Source: Heliocidaris erythrogramma (Eukaryota; Echinodermata; Echinoidea; Camarodonta; Echinometridae). Taken from it: a DNA stretch of 64,000 nucleotides. How positions within the stretch are numbered: the stretch's first letter is position 1; every line of letters begins with the position of its first letter. This document shows, one piece after another, positions 1 through 12,715 of the stretch. Under the pieces are notes generated by a model that ran no database searches, was not told the origin of the DNA, and saw only the letters and a list, made by a program, of their open reading frames with translations. The DNA lies in the NCBI GenBank assembly GCA_025617745.1, contig CM046866.1, positions 12,283,725 to 12,347,724 of the forward strand, read 5' to 3'. The translations under genes were made by a program, and so were the position numbers.

Positions 1-982
1 ATATCTGTCATTCTCTAGTTTCAAGATCTGTCGGACCTTTCATCGTTCACGTTCGATGTCTTAATTTTCTGGAATAAATACATTTGCTCAATTAGTTTCG
101 TTTATCAGCATGATGTTCTATCTTGTACTTAGTGTATTCATGTATGACTTGTGTTTTCCTCTCCTAAACATTTTAGTTTTAATCTTAAAGTCCTTACTAA
201 TATTCATTAGAGTGGACCCTCATCTTTTAATGTTGAAATGTTTGCAAAGAAAATCGATTTTTAATGCCATCAGGGATTTGAAATATAGAAAATATATTTG
301 AATGACGTTATTATAAGGTACAAGGAGTATTTTTTACATCCAAAACAGGCTGGACCATGGCTGTATAGTACTATAAAGTGGAACACTTTTATTACCCGAT
401 TAATACAGAATAAAGTTCTTCATTAACACACAATTTCTTCCTCCTTTCAATTTCTTGCAAAGTTATTACTCTTGTGATACTGTTGCACAGATAAATAGTT
501 GCCAGCGAGATGGGGGGGGGGGGTACTTTGAAACTTTGGTTGTTTGTTTTTTAAAGCCCTCTTCAAAATAACTGCTTAAGCAAGTAGATGGTTTCGCCTC
601 TTATCTCTTACTGAGCCGCTCTACATTGATCAACGAGTCCCATGGCTGTCTGCGATTTCGGATGCCCTGCTTGCTTACAGGCATTATAATGTGCAACATT
701 TTACAGTGCATGCTGTAATAAGATTATAAGCGCATGACTCGTAAGCAGTTGTGAAGTGTTTGTGTCTCCAACTTAGTTAGGTTCAGGTGGGTAAACTTAT
801 GGCCAATGTAGGTAGCACATTCGAACATTTTCAATGAGTTTCTTCACCAGATACGGTAGAAAAGAAAAGATTCTTCGGGTATTGCCTTTTCGGGTACCCT
901 GTATCAGTAAAGAAAACATACTTCGAAAATAGTCGTCAGCTTTTGACCGGGGGAGATGGAGGGGGCTTGCTTTTGTGCGTTT

Positions 983-984
<2 letters not shown>
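1..984. other. AT-rich non-coding stretch
   Basis: No credible exon, RNA gene or transposon end is visible. The only notable item is a run of 12 G at 512-523. Open frames here are short and AT-driven. Confidence 0.6.
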
Positions 985-1015
<31 letters not shown>

Positions 1016-1024
1016 GGGGGGGGG
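985..1024. repeat. T30-G10 homopolymer junction
   Basis: Thirty T are followed directly by ten G. The same architecture (T30 then G14) recurs at 22211-22254. The G run could form a quadruplex or slip during copying, so its exact length may be assembly-dependent. Confidence 0.85.
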
Positions 1025-1414
1025 CATATTGCATGGAGTCAGCCCATGACGATGGTTGAACAACTCCTCTCATACCGAGATCTCAGTTTCCAAACCTCCG
1101 CTGGTCAATAAAAGAGATCCTGCGATTGCTTGTGGCAAACATTACAGACATTAAGTCACTACAAGTTTCGAGTACTGGAAAAAAGGAGATTGCATGCATT
1201 CTGCATTACTGCCTGGACGTGAAAAGAAAACAGAAATCGCAATTAACAGAATTTACCTTTGAGCAAGGGGAGGTCTTTTTTTTTTTTTTTTTTAGAGTGA
1301 GATATAACATTTTCGCTGATAATCATAACCATGTGGTTGACTGCATGTCCGGTTATTGAGGAGCGAAGATTTTGTTAAAGTACATTAAAGGTGTTCATTA
1401 TCGCGGTAGAATCC

Positions 1415-1568
1415 AATAGTAGAGAAGTATCCGCAACCACGCCATAACCTGTGTCCCCGCACCAGCGTCTTCACCACTTGACAAAGTTGAGCAGTAGCCA
1501 ACGAAACGTCGTGACCCACTACCGAGTTTCACCAGCTTCGCGAGACAACCGGAAACTTCTCTACTATT
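1415..1568. mobile_element. Short inverted-repeat (MITE-like) element
   Basis: The 19-bp arms at 1415-1433 and 1550-1568 are inverted copies with one mismatch (left AATAGTAGAGAAGTATCCG). The ~115 bp between them is unlike the flanks: it is CG-richer and contains AACGAAACGTCGTGAC. There is no coding capacity. This is the structure of a non-autonomous DNA transposon; I saw no clear target-site duplication. Confidence 0.6.
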
Positions 1569-2410
1569 ACATTAAATTCCCTTGATTCTTCGAGATTGTA
1601 TTGAATAAAGAAATATGTGCAATCTATGACACTATAAACGAAATGCACTCTTGAAGTAATGGTTGGCGAGCATTTTTGGCCTCCCTCCGGGCATCTATAC
1701 GTAAGATGAATGCTCTTCTGATAGTTACAGAAAGAGATTTGAGAAAATCAAATGTGTATCCGCTCGACTTCGTTCTCGTGGTCGGTCAAGGACGACTTAA
1801 GTTTTCCCTTGATGCTTGCACTTTCATGACGATGTGCTAGACCGTCCTCGTTATTTAGATACAAAATCGAAAATCAACAAAGTCTGGATTTGACCTTTCT
1901 TGTCGAGTTATTCATCGACACCAGTGGGTCTCGTACACTCAGATGGGTAAGCCAAACATCCATTTGAATTGCTCTTCAGGTGAGAGGCGTAGCTGTTTAT
2001 CGTCAACTGTTATCTTCGTGTGAACTGTTTACCGCCTTATCGAGTTACCCAACGCCAATGAGAGCGAATGGGACTATCCAATAAAGCTCCGATCCACTTT
2101 ACGCTGCGGACACGGAACGGAGTAGGAGTATTAAAAAAAACATTAAGGATTTACATTCGAGGGGCGCTCACTGCACATGTCCTTATCTCCATCTGCCCTT
2201 TCCAGACCTAATATCCGACAGGAAGTAGATATCTTGAGGAGAGATCTTAAAGGAATGGACCAATTTATTGTGATTGCTTTGCAAACAGGATAGTTGATTG
2301 ATGTCCATAATCAGCGAGGAGAATTGAATGGAAGGTTTTAATGAATGGGACTACGGTACTAACCAACAGCAAAACGATGAAAACAAGTTGAAAGGCAAGA
2401 TACATGCCAA
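1569..2410. other. Non-coding stretch, nothing recognised
   Basis: Mixed-composition DNA without repeats, RNA genes or convincing splice-bounded frames. Confidence 0.5.
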
Positions 2411-2579
2411 TTAGAGAGAGGGATGGTGAAAGATAGATAGAGAGATTGAATGGGGAAAAGGAGAGAGAGAGAGATTGAAATGGAGAGAGGAAATAGAGGC
2501 TGACAGGGAAATGGATAGAGAGATTCGAATCGAGAAAGGGGGTGGCTGAGAGGAAGACAGGGAGAAGAAGCGACAGAGA

Positions 2580-2615
<36 letters not shown>

Positions 2616-2880
2616 TAATATTCAGAATTCAAAGTGGGAAGAGAGGTAGGGGAATGAAGTACGAGGTATAGTTATGGAGAGAAAGATAACAAGAAATAAC
2701 GAAAGAAACAAAGCGAGAAAGAGGGAGAGAGAGAAAAAAAAGAGGGATAGGAAGAATAAGATAGTCATGAAAAGAAAAGACAGAAAGAAAGAAAGTGAGA
2801 GAGATAGAAAGAGAGAACCAGCGAGGAAGAGAAAGACAGAGAGAAAATGTATGGTTTTAAAACACAGAGGCAGAGGCTGA
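2411..2880. repeat. GA-rich polypurine tract (~470 bp)
   Basis: The plus strand is almost pure purine, built from GA, GAGA, GAAA and GGGA words, with a perfect (GA)n core near 2584-2613. Both strands show long but meaningless frames (poly Arg/Glu/Lys on plus, poly Ser/Leu on minus). Such tracts can adopt triplex (H-DNA) structure and bind GAGA-type factors in animals; no such use can be shown here. Confidence 0.9.
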
Positions 2881-3198
2881 AACACAAGACAGTCAACCTC
2901 GATGAAACGCGCTATCGTACTTCAAGTAAGACAAGTGCATCGCCGATCAAACCTTCCATCATGTCCATCAAGAATTTTTACTATTGCGATCACGTGTACA
3001 ACATGCAAGTGGTTGCAAAAATAGGACGATGATCTCGAATACTCTGGTTACCTTAAAAAGCGCCAACAAGTCGATTTTTTACGTGATGAGAATATCAAAT
3101 ATTGTGAGAACTATTCCTTAAATATAATTCTGTGTTCTGGTAATGATGGAAACTGGATTTGCGAAGAATCAAGCTCAACTTATACTGAATGTTCTTCA

Positions 3199-3234
<36 letters not shown>

Positions 3235-4335
3235 TAAATATAACATGTCGAACAACTTTTGGTAATTCTGGTAGATATAAGCTGCGTGACAAAACAACAA
3301 AACAAAAACAAAAGATGTAAGATGAAAATCGAAAATTGAGCTAGTGGTCAGGAACCCCGTACATGAAAGGCGTTCTGAATTCTTTATGGAAGAAAGTGTT
3401 GCCCTTCCCAATGAACTGCAATTTCCACGACTTTGTCTAAAGTTTGATTTATATTTTTACGGGCCCGAATAACTCACATGTTGTGTGATAAAACTAATCC
3501 AGAATTACTTTGAGCCATGTTCTCTTGAAATGCAGTACCTTGAAAAGAATTCAAGATCAGTTTTAAATGTATTTGGGTTTTTTTTAAAAAGGGTCACAAC
3601 ATTATCAATATAGATTTTGTAAAAATATTTTTAAAATGGTGCCGAGCTGAAGTAAGCGGGATACATATTTTGATTGGTGATCACCGACTCACTGCCAACA
3701 ATATTTTTTAAACATGTACACAAGCAACCCCAGCTACATTATACGAAGAATAATGAATAATCATGTACGGCTACTACAGTGTTATGCCTCTATACGCGAT
3801 ATGTCTTTTAAAAATAGAAAAGTGTATGTCGCTCGGGGGTATTATTTAAAGATATGCCATTGGTACATCAGGAACACCTCCTGGTGGGAAATCAACAATA
3901 AAAAATAATTCGTTTTTCAGAGAAAGATAACCATAAAGGGCTACCCCAGTGTACACTGCGAATGGATATTAATTGAATCTGTTCCCAGTATGGCCCACTG
4001 ACGTACAAGCACGTAGATCAATGTTAGCCCGCATCCCCACAAAAATTAAACATATATAGCGACAAAAGAAAATGTTTATCAAATTATGTTTACTTTGGAA
4101 TGCACTTTGTGCTGATAACGGCTGTCGGAGATAAAGGCAGGAGAATACTTTTCGAACACTTTTGGAAGCGCTTAGTTTTATATAATTAAATTGTGATAAT
4201 AATTATGCGCTATTAATAAAACCCTCGGACATTACTATCATTATTATTACATGACTTGTAATCGTATATAGGCATGTGCGCTGCACAATAGGAAAAGAGT
4301 AAAGGGGAAATTTAAGATGATAGAGCCACAATGAC
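2881..4335. other. AT-rich stretch with an AT microsatellite
   Basis: Apart from a perfect (AT)15 array at 3201-3230 nothing is recognisable. A pyrimidine-AG site near 3918 is followed by 26 open codons but has no convincing donor, so it is not called. Confidence 0.5.
3201..3230. repeat. (AT)n microsatellite
   Basis: Fifteen perfect AT dinucleotides. Confidence 0.95.
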
Positions 4336-4887
4336 AGAGCCAGGGTATATATCAGGGAGAGAGAAAGAGAGAGAGAGGGGGGCAAGAAACAGGGAGGGGA
4401 GAGAGAAAGATAGGTATATATCATATATATAGAGAGAGAGAGGATGGAGGGGGAGAGGGGGAAGACGAAGGGAGGGAGAGAGGGAGGGGGGGCGGGGAGT
4501 GGGGTGGGTCTGAGTATTTAAAACAGAACCAAGATCTGAACAGAAATTTTAAAAAGACGCACATGTCACTAAAAGCTATACACTTCAGCGGGAAAAAGTA
4601 GAAGGATTGAAGCTTATCAGCATTAGATGTTAAAACACTGCGGGAAGTAAAACTTGAACTTTGATTCACCAATAAAGTAGCAAATGGAGTAGTATATATG
4701 AAGAAAAGCACAGCTAAAAAAGAATGAAAGAGATCACTAAAATTAAGAATTGCGTTAAAGCTGAACGTGAGAAGAAAATAGTGAAATGTACGAACAAGGG
4801 GAATGAATGAATGATGAAGAGATAGAGAGAGAGAGACACACACACACACACACACACACCAACACACCCACACACAGGGAGGGAGAA

Positions 4888-4927
<40 letters not shown>

Positions 4928-4935
4928 GAAAAAAA
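4336..4935. repeat. Compound GA / CA microsatellite region
   Basis: GA-rich segments (about 4355-4500 and 4815-4930) flank AT-rich unique DNA, with a CA array and variants at about 4837-4877 lying directly between two GA arrays. Frames across it are low-complexity Ser/Leu or Cys/Val artefacts. Confidence 0.9.
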
Positions 4936-6267
4936 AACAGACACAGGCAGAGTCACGACTGAAAGACGGTTTTTATAAGTCGACTTATTTCGTGCAGCAC
5001 TGCGCGAGACTTGGCCTCGCTGCATTGAATAAGAGGAATAGCTCATTGAATAACACACCGTGCCCTCGATTCTGATAGTCGTGGCTTAAGAAACGAGGAC
5101 AACCCTTACATTAATAGGGCCATTAAAAACTTAGAATGGCATACATGTAAAGTCTCTTAGGAATTTGTAATCATCGAAATTAAAGTGGATATTTCTCGTG
5201 AAATGCAATTACATTCAAGACATGATAAAGGAGCGAAGATTAAGACCGTCTTACCTCCAAGAAATGTAAAAATTGGCAAATTGGTCGGTTTAACCTCAGC
5301 GTAAGTGGGTTAAGTTACACTGAGTGCACTGATCTATCGAGTGTCAAGTGTCAACCACTTTATTACTTGAATTTTTACTAGAGAAAAAAAGTCGGTTGGA
5401 GTTTCAAATTTTAACTTAATCTCATGCAAAACATTCCGGAACTAGCAGAGTTTAGAGGGATTCTTCGAAGAGCCTCAAATAAATATGCAAGCAGGATAGG
5501 AACCGAGACAGGAATTCCGACCCCCTTATAAAAACTGTGTCGGCAGACCAATTTGGATCTAGACTAAACACGAATGTAGACGAATTCAGGATCAGTGTTG
5601 GAAAAGGGGGTTAATCAAATCGTGGCCATGATGGAGGCGCATGGCTCTAAATAACTTTTGCTGTGCTGTCCAGAACATTTTTACGTGTTTTCAGGAAACA
5701 GTTGGGTAAATAAGCACCCTCCGTGTTTTCATGCATTCCCAAATTACATTTAATGAGTGTTATTTTCATAGCTGTCACATGCATACCGAATGCAGGGGCG
5801 TAACTATATGATTGATAATTATAGGGGTGGGGCTGTTAAAACAGATTTTTGGGGGGTTTGTTTAATTTGTTTAACATGATTTTGTCCCCCTGAGAATATA
5901 ATGTTCAAAATTTAATGTCCCGCCAAGAAAGGAGGGGACGGGGTATATTTGTAAGAGACATTTTTTTTTTCTTTCTCTCTCAAGTGGAGTGTGAGGACGT
6001 AGTCCTTTCGCCCCCTGGCTCCGCCTATCATCCCTATTTAATGCATTTATGTAAGGCTAATGACCACATAGAAAAAGTTCATAACTAGTACTGGAATCTT
6101 CGCATGCATGACTTGCAAAGGGTATAAAAAATTTAATATTCTCAATGGCAAAGATATAAAGGGAACGAAGCTGTGTGTACAAAAATATCATTCATTTTCT
6201 TAATGTTGAATTTGATCTCTTTTCCAAGGTGGTCATTTTTTTTAAGTCGATCAGGAACTCATTCTTG
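4936..6267. other. Non-coding stretch with a G-rich repeat relic
   Basis: Mostly unique AT-rich DNA. At about 5795-6030 a G-rich patch starts GCAGGGGCGTAACT and ends near GGCTCCGCCTATC. It resembles the ends of the G-run elements seen better preserved at 22.1 and 59.4 kb, but the arms are too decayed to delimit. Confidence 0.4.
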
Positions 6268-6425
6268 TAGAAGAGCACTCACGGGTACCTATGACTTTAA
6301 ATCCTATCAGAGGGACTGTGTGAGTGCCTGATGCCTTGCAATAAACAATGACTAGGTTTTGAACCCAAGAACCACTGGGATCTAAATAACACATTGCTTT
6401 ATCAAATGATCTATAGTCCCAACTT
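6268..6425 (-). mobile_element. Decayed tRNA-derived SINE
   Basis: Read on the minus strand, a box-A-like segment (GATCATTTGATAAAGC) is followed about 40 nt later by a box-B-like GGGTTCAAAACC. Further on comes GGTACCCGTGAG, resembling the GGTACC-containing body of the better copies at 49.6 and 61.6 kb. There is no (ATT)n tail. It is probably an old truncated copy. Confidence 0.4.
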
Positions 6426-7225
6426 ATGTTTAAAAATCGATATGACATTCACTTCATTATTTGAAAGCAGCGCTGTCAAAAGCCCCTAAACTAATGCACG
6501 TTTGAAAAATAAAAATCGTTCCCAAAATCCCTTTTCTATATTTCTTGTTTGTTCTTGTGTTTGTTGTTGTCCGGGATTAGTTCATGGCTTTTCGCAAAGT
6601 AAAACGAGAGCAATTTGATTTATTTTGCCCCTGTGACATACTTCGATAAAACTGCTAGCTTAACATGCTTGGACCTAAAGTAGGAAATCTCCTTTCGAAT
6701 AAAAATGCATAATCACTTTAATGCAATGGCTGCTCGAAGAAAATCCGCATACTTCCGTTATAATCCATAGAGATTTTTCTCGTCTTAGATCTTAACCATC
6801 TTGCCATCATGTCATATTATATCTAACAGAGTGTAATTTTAGAAAATAAGACAAGTCAGTCGAAATACAAGGCGCTATGAACAGATATCGATGCCATTTC
6901 TTTTTATTGGGACACGCTATACCAGAAAGATGGTATTAATATGATTGACAGACGATAGAATTCGTCATCACCTGGAGAAAAATCGAGGGCGCGAAATATA
7001 ATTTCGGAATATAATCTGAATTGCGATACACTCACGTGTAGAGGAAGGGGAGGGAGGGATGCCTATAATAAAAGATTAAGTTCCTATGTACAGACGCAGG
7101 CTCCGTAACCGCAGGGATATTTTGATTAATTGCAAAATATCAGGGCCGTTCATCGGCTGCGAGAAATGATTGTCTATTTTTCTCAACTACAACTCAATCC
7201 TCTCTATTTCACCTCTATGCCTCCC
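6426..7225. other. Non-coding stretch, nothing recognised
   Basis: AT-rich DNA with no repeat boundaries, RNA genes or splice-bounded frames that I can support. Confidence 0.5.
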
Positions 7226-7344
7226 ATGTTCTATCATACTCTCTCTCCCTCTGTCCCCGGATTATGTCCCCCTCTCTCCTTTTATCTTTCTCGTTCCCTT
7301 ACTATGGCCCTTAACTCACTAATATCTTTGAGTCCCTCTTTTCC

Positions 7345-7386
<42 letters not shown>

Positions 7387-7448
7387 CCTTGGTTCTTATC
7401 TCACCATCTTTTTATTTTCTTCTTTTTCTCTCCTTACTCTCCCCTCCC

Positions 7449-7487
<39 letters not shown>

Positions 7488-7505
7488 CCTCTCTCTTAGT
7501 CGTTC
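7226..7505. repeat. CT-rich microsatellite block
   Basis: Polypyrimidine on plus, with two long (CT)n cores near 7350-7385 and 7453-7497. It gives a Ser/Leu-rich 158-codon frame that is a composition artefact. Confidence 0.9.
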
Positions 7506-8117
7506 TATCCCCGTTTACTAAAATTTCCGTCCTCTTGAATTCAATGAATGTACATCAATCGATAATAATCCACTTCGCCGACTTAAAATCTCCTTTACAA
7601 ACATGAACAGATATTGCATTTCAGTTAAAATATTTCAAGGTCATTCGAATCATCGTTGTCTGTCACGCGTCCAAGTACAGTAGACCTACACGTAGTGCAC
7701 TAGATGTCAGAAATTTGGAGATCGTATACAGATCAAATCAGAACAAAACAGGACCAAAACCTTTAAAAAGTAAGTTAGTGTATTTCAAATGTAATCATAT
7801 TTTACTTTGATTATTTCGCATTTTTCGAAAGAACCACGAAGCGGATTGAACATTCAAAATCTTCTAAAACGTTGGATAATAGGCAATTTGACAGGACAAT
7901 GCTCGATTTTCTATTATCATTTTGGGATATTCTATCTATCAAATTAGAGGAATTGGACTTGCTATCCTACCGCCATGTTGAAGTAAAGATATTTTGTACT
8001 CGGTTTTGAGATATTGAATATACGTGCCTCTTGGTCAAAGGTGAAAGGTTAATTATTGAACGTTTGATAATTCCTTTAAATAAGAATAAAGTTGACTTCT
8101 GACTTATCCTTCTCTTT
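7506..8117. other. Non-coding stretch, nothing recognised
   Basis: AT-rich unique-looking DNA. Confidence 0.5.
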
Positions 8118-8262
8118 AAAGGTTAAGTCCATCCTGATATTCATTCGGTTTTAATAAAAGCAGAAAATGAGAAAACCAGCTCAGTAAAAGTTTGAGGAAA
8201 TTCCGATAAAAAATTGGCAACTCTGTGACGTACCTCTCCAGATCCTGTTTTATTTGTTTTTA
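8118..8262 (+). mobile_element. Single arm of a long-TIR MITE family
   Basis: The segment begins AAAGGTTAAGTCCATCC and continues with a GTAAAAGTTTGAGGAAATTC block. It parallels the arm of the complete element at 50610-51205 (AAAGGTAAATCCAACC, then GTGAAAGTTTGA). The matching inverted arm is not seen downstream, so this copy looks truncated or half-decayed. Confidence 0.4.
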
Positions 8263-9039
8263 ACTGAAATTTTCATAAATTTCCAATGTTTGGTTGTGGT
8301 GAAAGGATAGATCTGTTTCATAAAAAGGATTGTGTAAAAACATAATTATGTACAATGATTATTATCTAAGGTGTTTGTATAATTAATTAATTTCTTTAGA
8401 GGAAACAGCAGCTTATATTTCCCCCTTGAAATAAGGAGCAGGTCCAATGTGTTGGAATCCCGCTGGCTCCCAGACAAAATACATGAAAGTGCAGCAGTGA
8501 TTCGGGCATCGTTCCTTTGGACGTAATTTCAGCTTATTGGATTCTGATCGGTGTTTTGTGCTCCTGTGTGGCTTGGCTGGGAACGTGATGCGACATCAGA
8601 AGGAGTTCATATTCATCTGCAAGATTCTCACTTTACATGCTTTATGCATGTCCGTCTTCTGGTGGAAGGGTATATCACTACACTGACGGATTTAGAGGAG
8701 GGGGGGGGGCAACCTGCTCGTGCCCCCACCCCCTTTGTAACTCAAGCGGAATACCTAACGTACACATGTGCCGTTTCCTTTTTAAATTATTGACCAAAAA
8801 GGCACCTAAAATTTAATAACATTTCTCTTTTTGTGGCTAGTCAGATCATTTTTATTAAATGTGCCCCTCATTTTACAAAGTCCTGGATCTGCCCATTAAA
8901 CACTAGCTCTTTTTTTCAGTAAATGATTGAGGAACCTCTCTTACCATCATTCGAATACGGAATGATAATTTCGGAATTACAGTTGCTGTGGTTGTTACAT
9001 TAATTGTGAGGTTTACCCCTCTTTCCTCTCGTCGTCCGC
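8263..9039. other. Non-coding stretch with a G/C-run relic
   Basis: At about 8685-8745 GACGGATTTAGAGG precedes a G10 run, and GCCCCCACCCCC follows shortly after. This looks like a relic of the GACGGAT-type G-run elements (compare 22136). The rest is featureless. Confidence 0.35.
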
Positions 9040-9172
9040 CTTTTTACTATCTCGTCCTCTCTCTCTCTTCCGCCTTGCTATTCCTCTGTTCGTTTGCGCG
9101 CTCTCTCTCTCTCTATATATATTTATCTGTCCCCCCCTCTCTCTTCCTTTCTCTCTCTTTCCCTCACTCTTC
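9040..9172. repeat. CT-rich microsatellite
   Basis: Interrupted CT tract with a short TATATATATA segment around 9114-9123. Confidence 0.85.
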
Positions 9173-10146
9173 CTAGGTCATTTTCCGTTACTGTACGTTT
9201 TCCGTCTTAGTTTCTCTTCTCCTTCTTCATCGGTTCTCTCTCTTTGAAGTCACACTGTCTAATTTTGTTACTATGACAATGGCGTTTTTTCTTCTTTAAT
9301 ATGCGTTTGTTCACCCATAAACGACCACACCAGGCCCATGAATACCCACCTTGATCTTATCATACTCTTCTATTGTATTGTATCCATACATTTTTACCTT
9401 TTCTGTATATTTGCAGAGAAACAATAACGATATTACCGACAATCCAACACACCCCCGTTGTTCAATTACAATTAATCAACTCAGTAATACTCCAGAGACG
9501 CATTTCTATGATTGTCATATTTTCTTATTGGTTAATATATATTTCACGAGTTTGCTGTTGCAATATCAATTTTATTATTTCACACTTAGCTTTACAACGT
9601 TTACAAAATAACATCGTAATTACGACACCATCAATCTCATGGCTCTTTTGAAAATAACATAACTAACCACTTTTGTTCTATCGAAATGATTATTTCGTTT
9701 GTAATGGCTGCCAGGGGATCAATAAAAATAAGAAAGGGAGTCTTTACGACTGAAATAAGAAACCCATATTTCCATGGAAACGGGAGAAATGTTATTAACT
9801 TATTATTGATTCAACTGGGGGAGTTATTGTCGAACATGTGAGGCGAGAAAATATGCCCGCCAGATAGAGAGATGAACAAAACTGATTACAGAGTTAATAA
9901 AGAACGTGAATTCATGGGAATAGGCAACAGGTCGAATGCATATTTTTAAAGTGTGGACGTAAAAGAGTGGGATTTTGAATGATCAATTTTCTAGCGGAAA
10001 ACCTGACGCAAATGGAATCAAAGAAAGAGACGAGTTTATCCCTTAAAACAACATCATGATAATGTCAAATTATTAATTTACATAATCATGTTGCAAACTA
10101 CAAATCTACCTTAGATTATGCGGGCGAAATTCAAATGAAGTAAAAT
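9173..10146. other. AT-rich non-coding stretch
   Basis: A TTTGCAG acceptor-like site near 9416 opens a ~64-codon frame, but the frame becomes AT-rich and hydrophobic with no recognisable features. It is not called. Confidence 0.4.
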
Positions 10147-10148
10147 AC

Positions 10149-10215
<67 letters not shown>

Positions 10216-10453
10216 TAATAACGTTTTATTTACCCTGGGTAGCCACTTCAGTTATCAAACTGCTCTTCCAGTGGGCCCTGCATAACATAATATGTTACTA
10301 TTACCCTTCTTATCTCCATTCTGATATGCCGAGCGCCTGGCTAGGAGGCAGAAGGTCCCATTTTTGAAGTCTTTGGTATGACTCGGCCGGGCTTGGAACC
10401 CACGACCCGTTCATGAGGTGGGCGCTCTAACCAACTGAGCCAACATGCCCAGT
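10147..10453 (-). mobile_element. tRNA-derived SINE, near full length
   Basis: On the minus strand the element starts with a tRNA-like head. Box A reads TGGCTCAGTTGG and box B reads GGTTCCAAGCC, matching the internal RNA polymerase III promoter layout, with an anticodon-arm-like CTCATGA segment between them. A body of about 170 bp follows, and the element ends in a pure (ATT)n tail (AATAAT on plus, about 10150-10210). Head, body and simple-sequence tail make this the clearest SINE in the window. It encodes no protein and would depend on a LINE reverse transcriptase. Confidence 0.8.
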
Positions 10454-11197
10454 TAAAAGAAAAGGAGTGTGATTTAAGGAATACACCTGATTAAAGCGAA
10501 CTACAAAGGTGATGGATAAAGTAAAGTTGAAATAGTTCTAAACAACGGAACTAATATCTAATTTTCACCCTAATAAAAGAAAGGAATAATTTGAAAGGGG
10601 GAAAAAAGCATTCCTCTTGTTATTAAAAACCGAAAAGAAAATACGCCAAAAGTGCAATCACTGAAAAAGAAAATAACAGTAATCAAAACACCACTAACTT
10701 TATATCTACTCTAGACTACCGATTATGCTTCTATATTATGATAATTCCAATAAGAACTGTTTATGAATTTCAATGAAAAATAATTATGAAATCAAATCAA
10801 ACAAAATTTCAATAATAATAAAGATCGCTATTAAAAGGGGATCGAAAGGTCGAGTAAAGTTGAATATAATATCAGATGCATGTGTTCAAGCAAACTGGCT
10901 TCAAATTTGTAATATTCACCAAAAAAAGTAGTGTGGAAAATCAATCAATGTAACCGGGTCAGAGTATAGCTTCGTGATAAAGGAAGCACATACCACGAAT
11001 ATTGAACACTGGGGGTAAAACTACTTATACACATGGTTAATGATGAAAACCGGTCATATGACATATATACAGTAGATAGTAAATAATGCTCTGCATGATG
11101 ACGTAAGGTTGTACGACACCCGCTCCGGCAATAACTGCTACTTGGTCAATGTTCTACAAAACATAATTCTTTATTTCAACCATAGATCAAACACTAC

Positions 11198-11216
11198 CCC
11201 TAACCCGAACCCTAAC
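11198..11216. repeat. Degenerate telomere-like trimer
   Basis: Reads CCCTAACCCGAACCCTAAC: three CCCTAA-type units, one carrying a T-to-G change. It is too short to be more than a curiosity or a relic of repaired DNA. Confidence 0.5.
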
Positions 11217-11364
11217 TTAAAACCCAGTGGCTTATAATATATCTAGGAATTATGGCGCCCGGGACAATAAATGTAGTTGCATTTTATGAGGAAAGGAGGG
11301 GATTGGGGCTACTAAAAAGAGCAGTCAGTGTACAAATGAGAATTACAATCAATATAGTCCATAT

Positions 11365-11415
11365 GTCTATAAAGGCCACCCGTCTATAAAGGTCATCCGT
11401 CTATATAGTTGTCAT
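11365..11415 (+). repeat. 17-bp tandem repeat, three units
   Basis: Units begin GTCTATAAAGGCCACCC, then GTCTATAAAGGTCATCC, then a diverged GTCTATATAGTTGTCAT. Confidence 0.7.
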
Positions 11416-12461
11416 CTATGTTGCTTCCCTCCAAAGAGAAATGTAGATCCTGTTTAAATAGGCTACCTGTCTACAGTGCCCACCTTTTCCGTTTCCCTTC
11501 GGTGGCCTATGTAGACTGTACCTTGTAACTATATAGGAGACCCTAAAAATAGTCGAATATTGTTTTGAAGATTCCTCTCGTAACCTTGCCGTCTCTCATG
11601 GACGAAAAATAATCAGATACCAACCAAGTGCAGTATCGGGTTCGGGGCTAAAGACAAATCTCACCCTGTGGCAAAAGTCTGGCCTTGGAACAGACATGAA
11701 TAAATGCATGTGGATGTTGCCAGAGAATGACACAATAATGTCCATTTCCTCCTCAAACTGCAAGCGTGAATATCGTGGTTACATGCGTGAAAGTTGTGAA
11801 ATAACAAAAACGCGATACGAAAGGATGTTGAACATGATTAAAAAAAAGACCTAAAATACAGATTTTTGTTTTTAAAAGATTTAGTGCTGTTTTGAAGACT
11901 AAAAACAAGACTCAAAAACCAAACTTGACGAACACAGCTACGTTGTCTTACACAACATTACATGCAGGGATATCCGACTCAAAATCTTCGCTTCGAGCAA
12001 TGATCGTTTCTTTAAAAGCTAGGTTTTATTCCACTGCAGATGTCTTTACGTGTATTCCCTTTATGTTACGGTCAGTATACTCTATAAACATGTCTACCCC
12101 TGCGGCGTCACGAGAATATCCCACTCAGGTTCGTGGCTACCCTTGGTGCATATATTTCCACGAGTGCTCACAAACTGTAGCGGGAGCCCTTGGAATTTTT
12201 ACATTTTCATATCGTGAAATCTGAATCTAGCCGACGAGAGAAGAATTCTTACGTTTCATTTCATTATACTTGCATATGTGCTTCTGCAGATATAGGCCTG
12301 CACTGAGTATGGAAAAGCGATGGAGTTTGATAAAAATCAGAGCTAGTTAATACGACCTGTCTTTTTATGGTATATCTAATTTGAGCGGTTCTGAAGAAAC
12401 GTAATATCATCATCGTTTCTTGATCAAAACTTGTTGAACGTACAGCCCTGCTGGAAAGAAC

Positions 12462-12715
12462 AGTGTCCCACAGTGTGTTCACATAGTCGACTCTGTAAAT
12501 ATGTGATTCACGATGTTAAAAAGCTCGAATTTAAAAGTGTGAAGATGATTTCACACTGTGGACACCTCTACAGTGTGGTTTACCACAGAGTGTTCACATA
12601 GTGATGTTCGATTTCACAGCGTGATTTTACTCGCTCACAATGTGAAAATGTGATTCACGATGTTAAAAAGCTCGAATTTAACAGTAATTTCACACTTTCA
12701 ACACACTGTGGGAGG
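12462..12715. repeat. ACACTGTG-rich repeat block with a 34-bp direct repeat
   Basis: An identical 34-bp segment (beginning ATGTGATTCACGATG) occurs at 12501-12534 and 12648-12681. The surrounding DNA is studded with CACACTGTG, CACAGTGTG and CACAGAGTG, which are self-complementary in pairs, and TGTTCACATAGT appears twice. The picture is an imperfect tandem duplication of a hairpin-rich unit of roughly 115-150 bp. Confidence 0.75.

Larger units (their letters stand above)
10454..12461. other. Mostly unique non-coding stretch
   Basis: About 2 kb with no exon I can support. It holds a telomere-like degenerate trimer (11198-11216) and a short 17-bp tandem repeat (11365-11415). Confidence 0.5.

Noticed and set aside
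2411..2885. Long frames on both strands over the GA tract
   Set aside because: Low-complexity translation of polypurine DNA.
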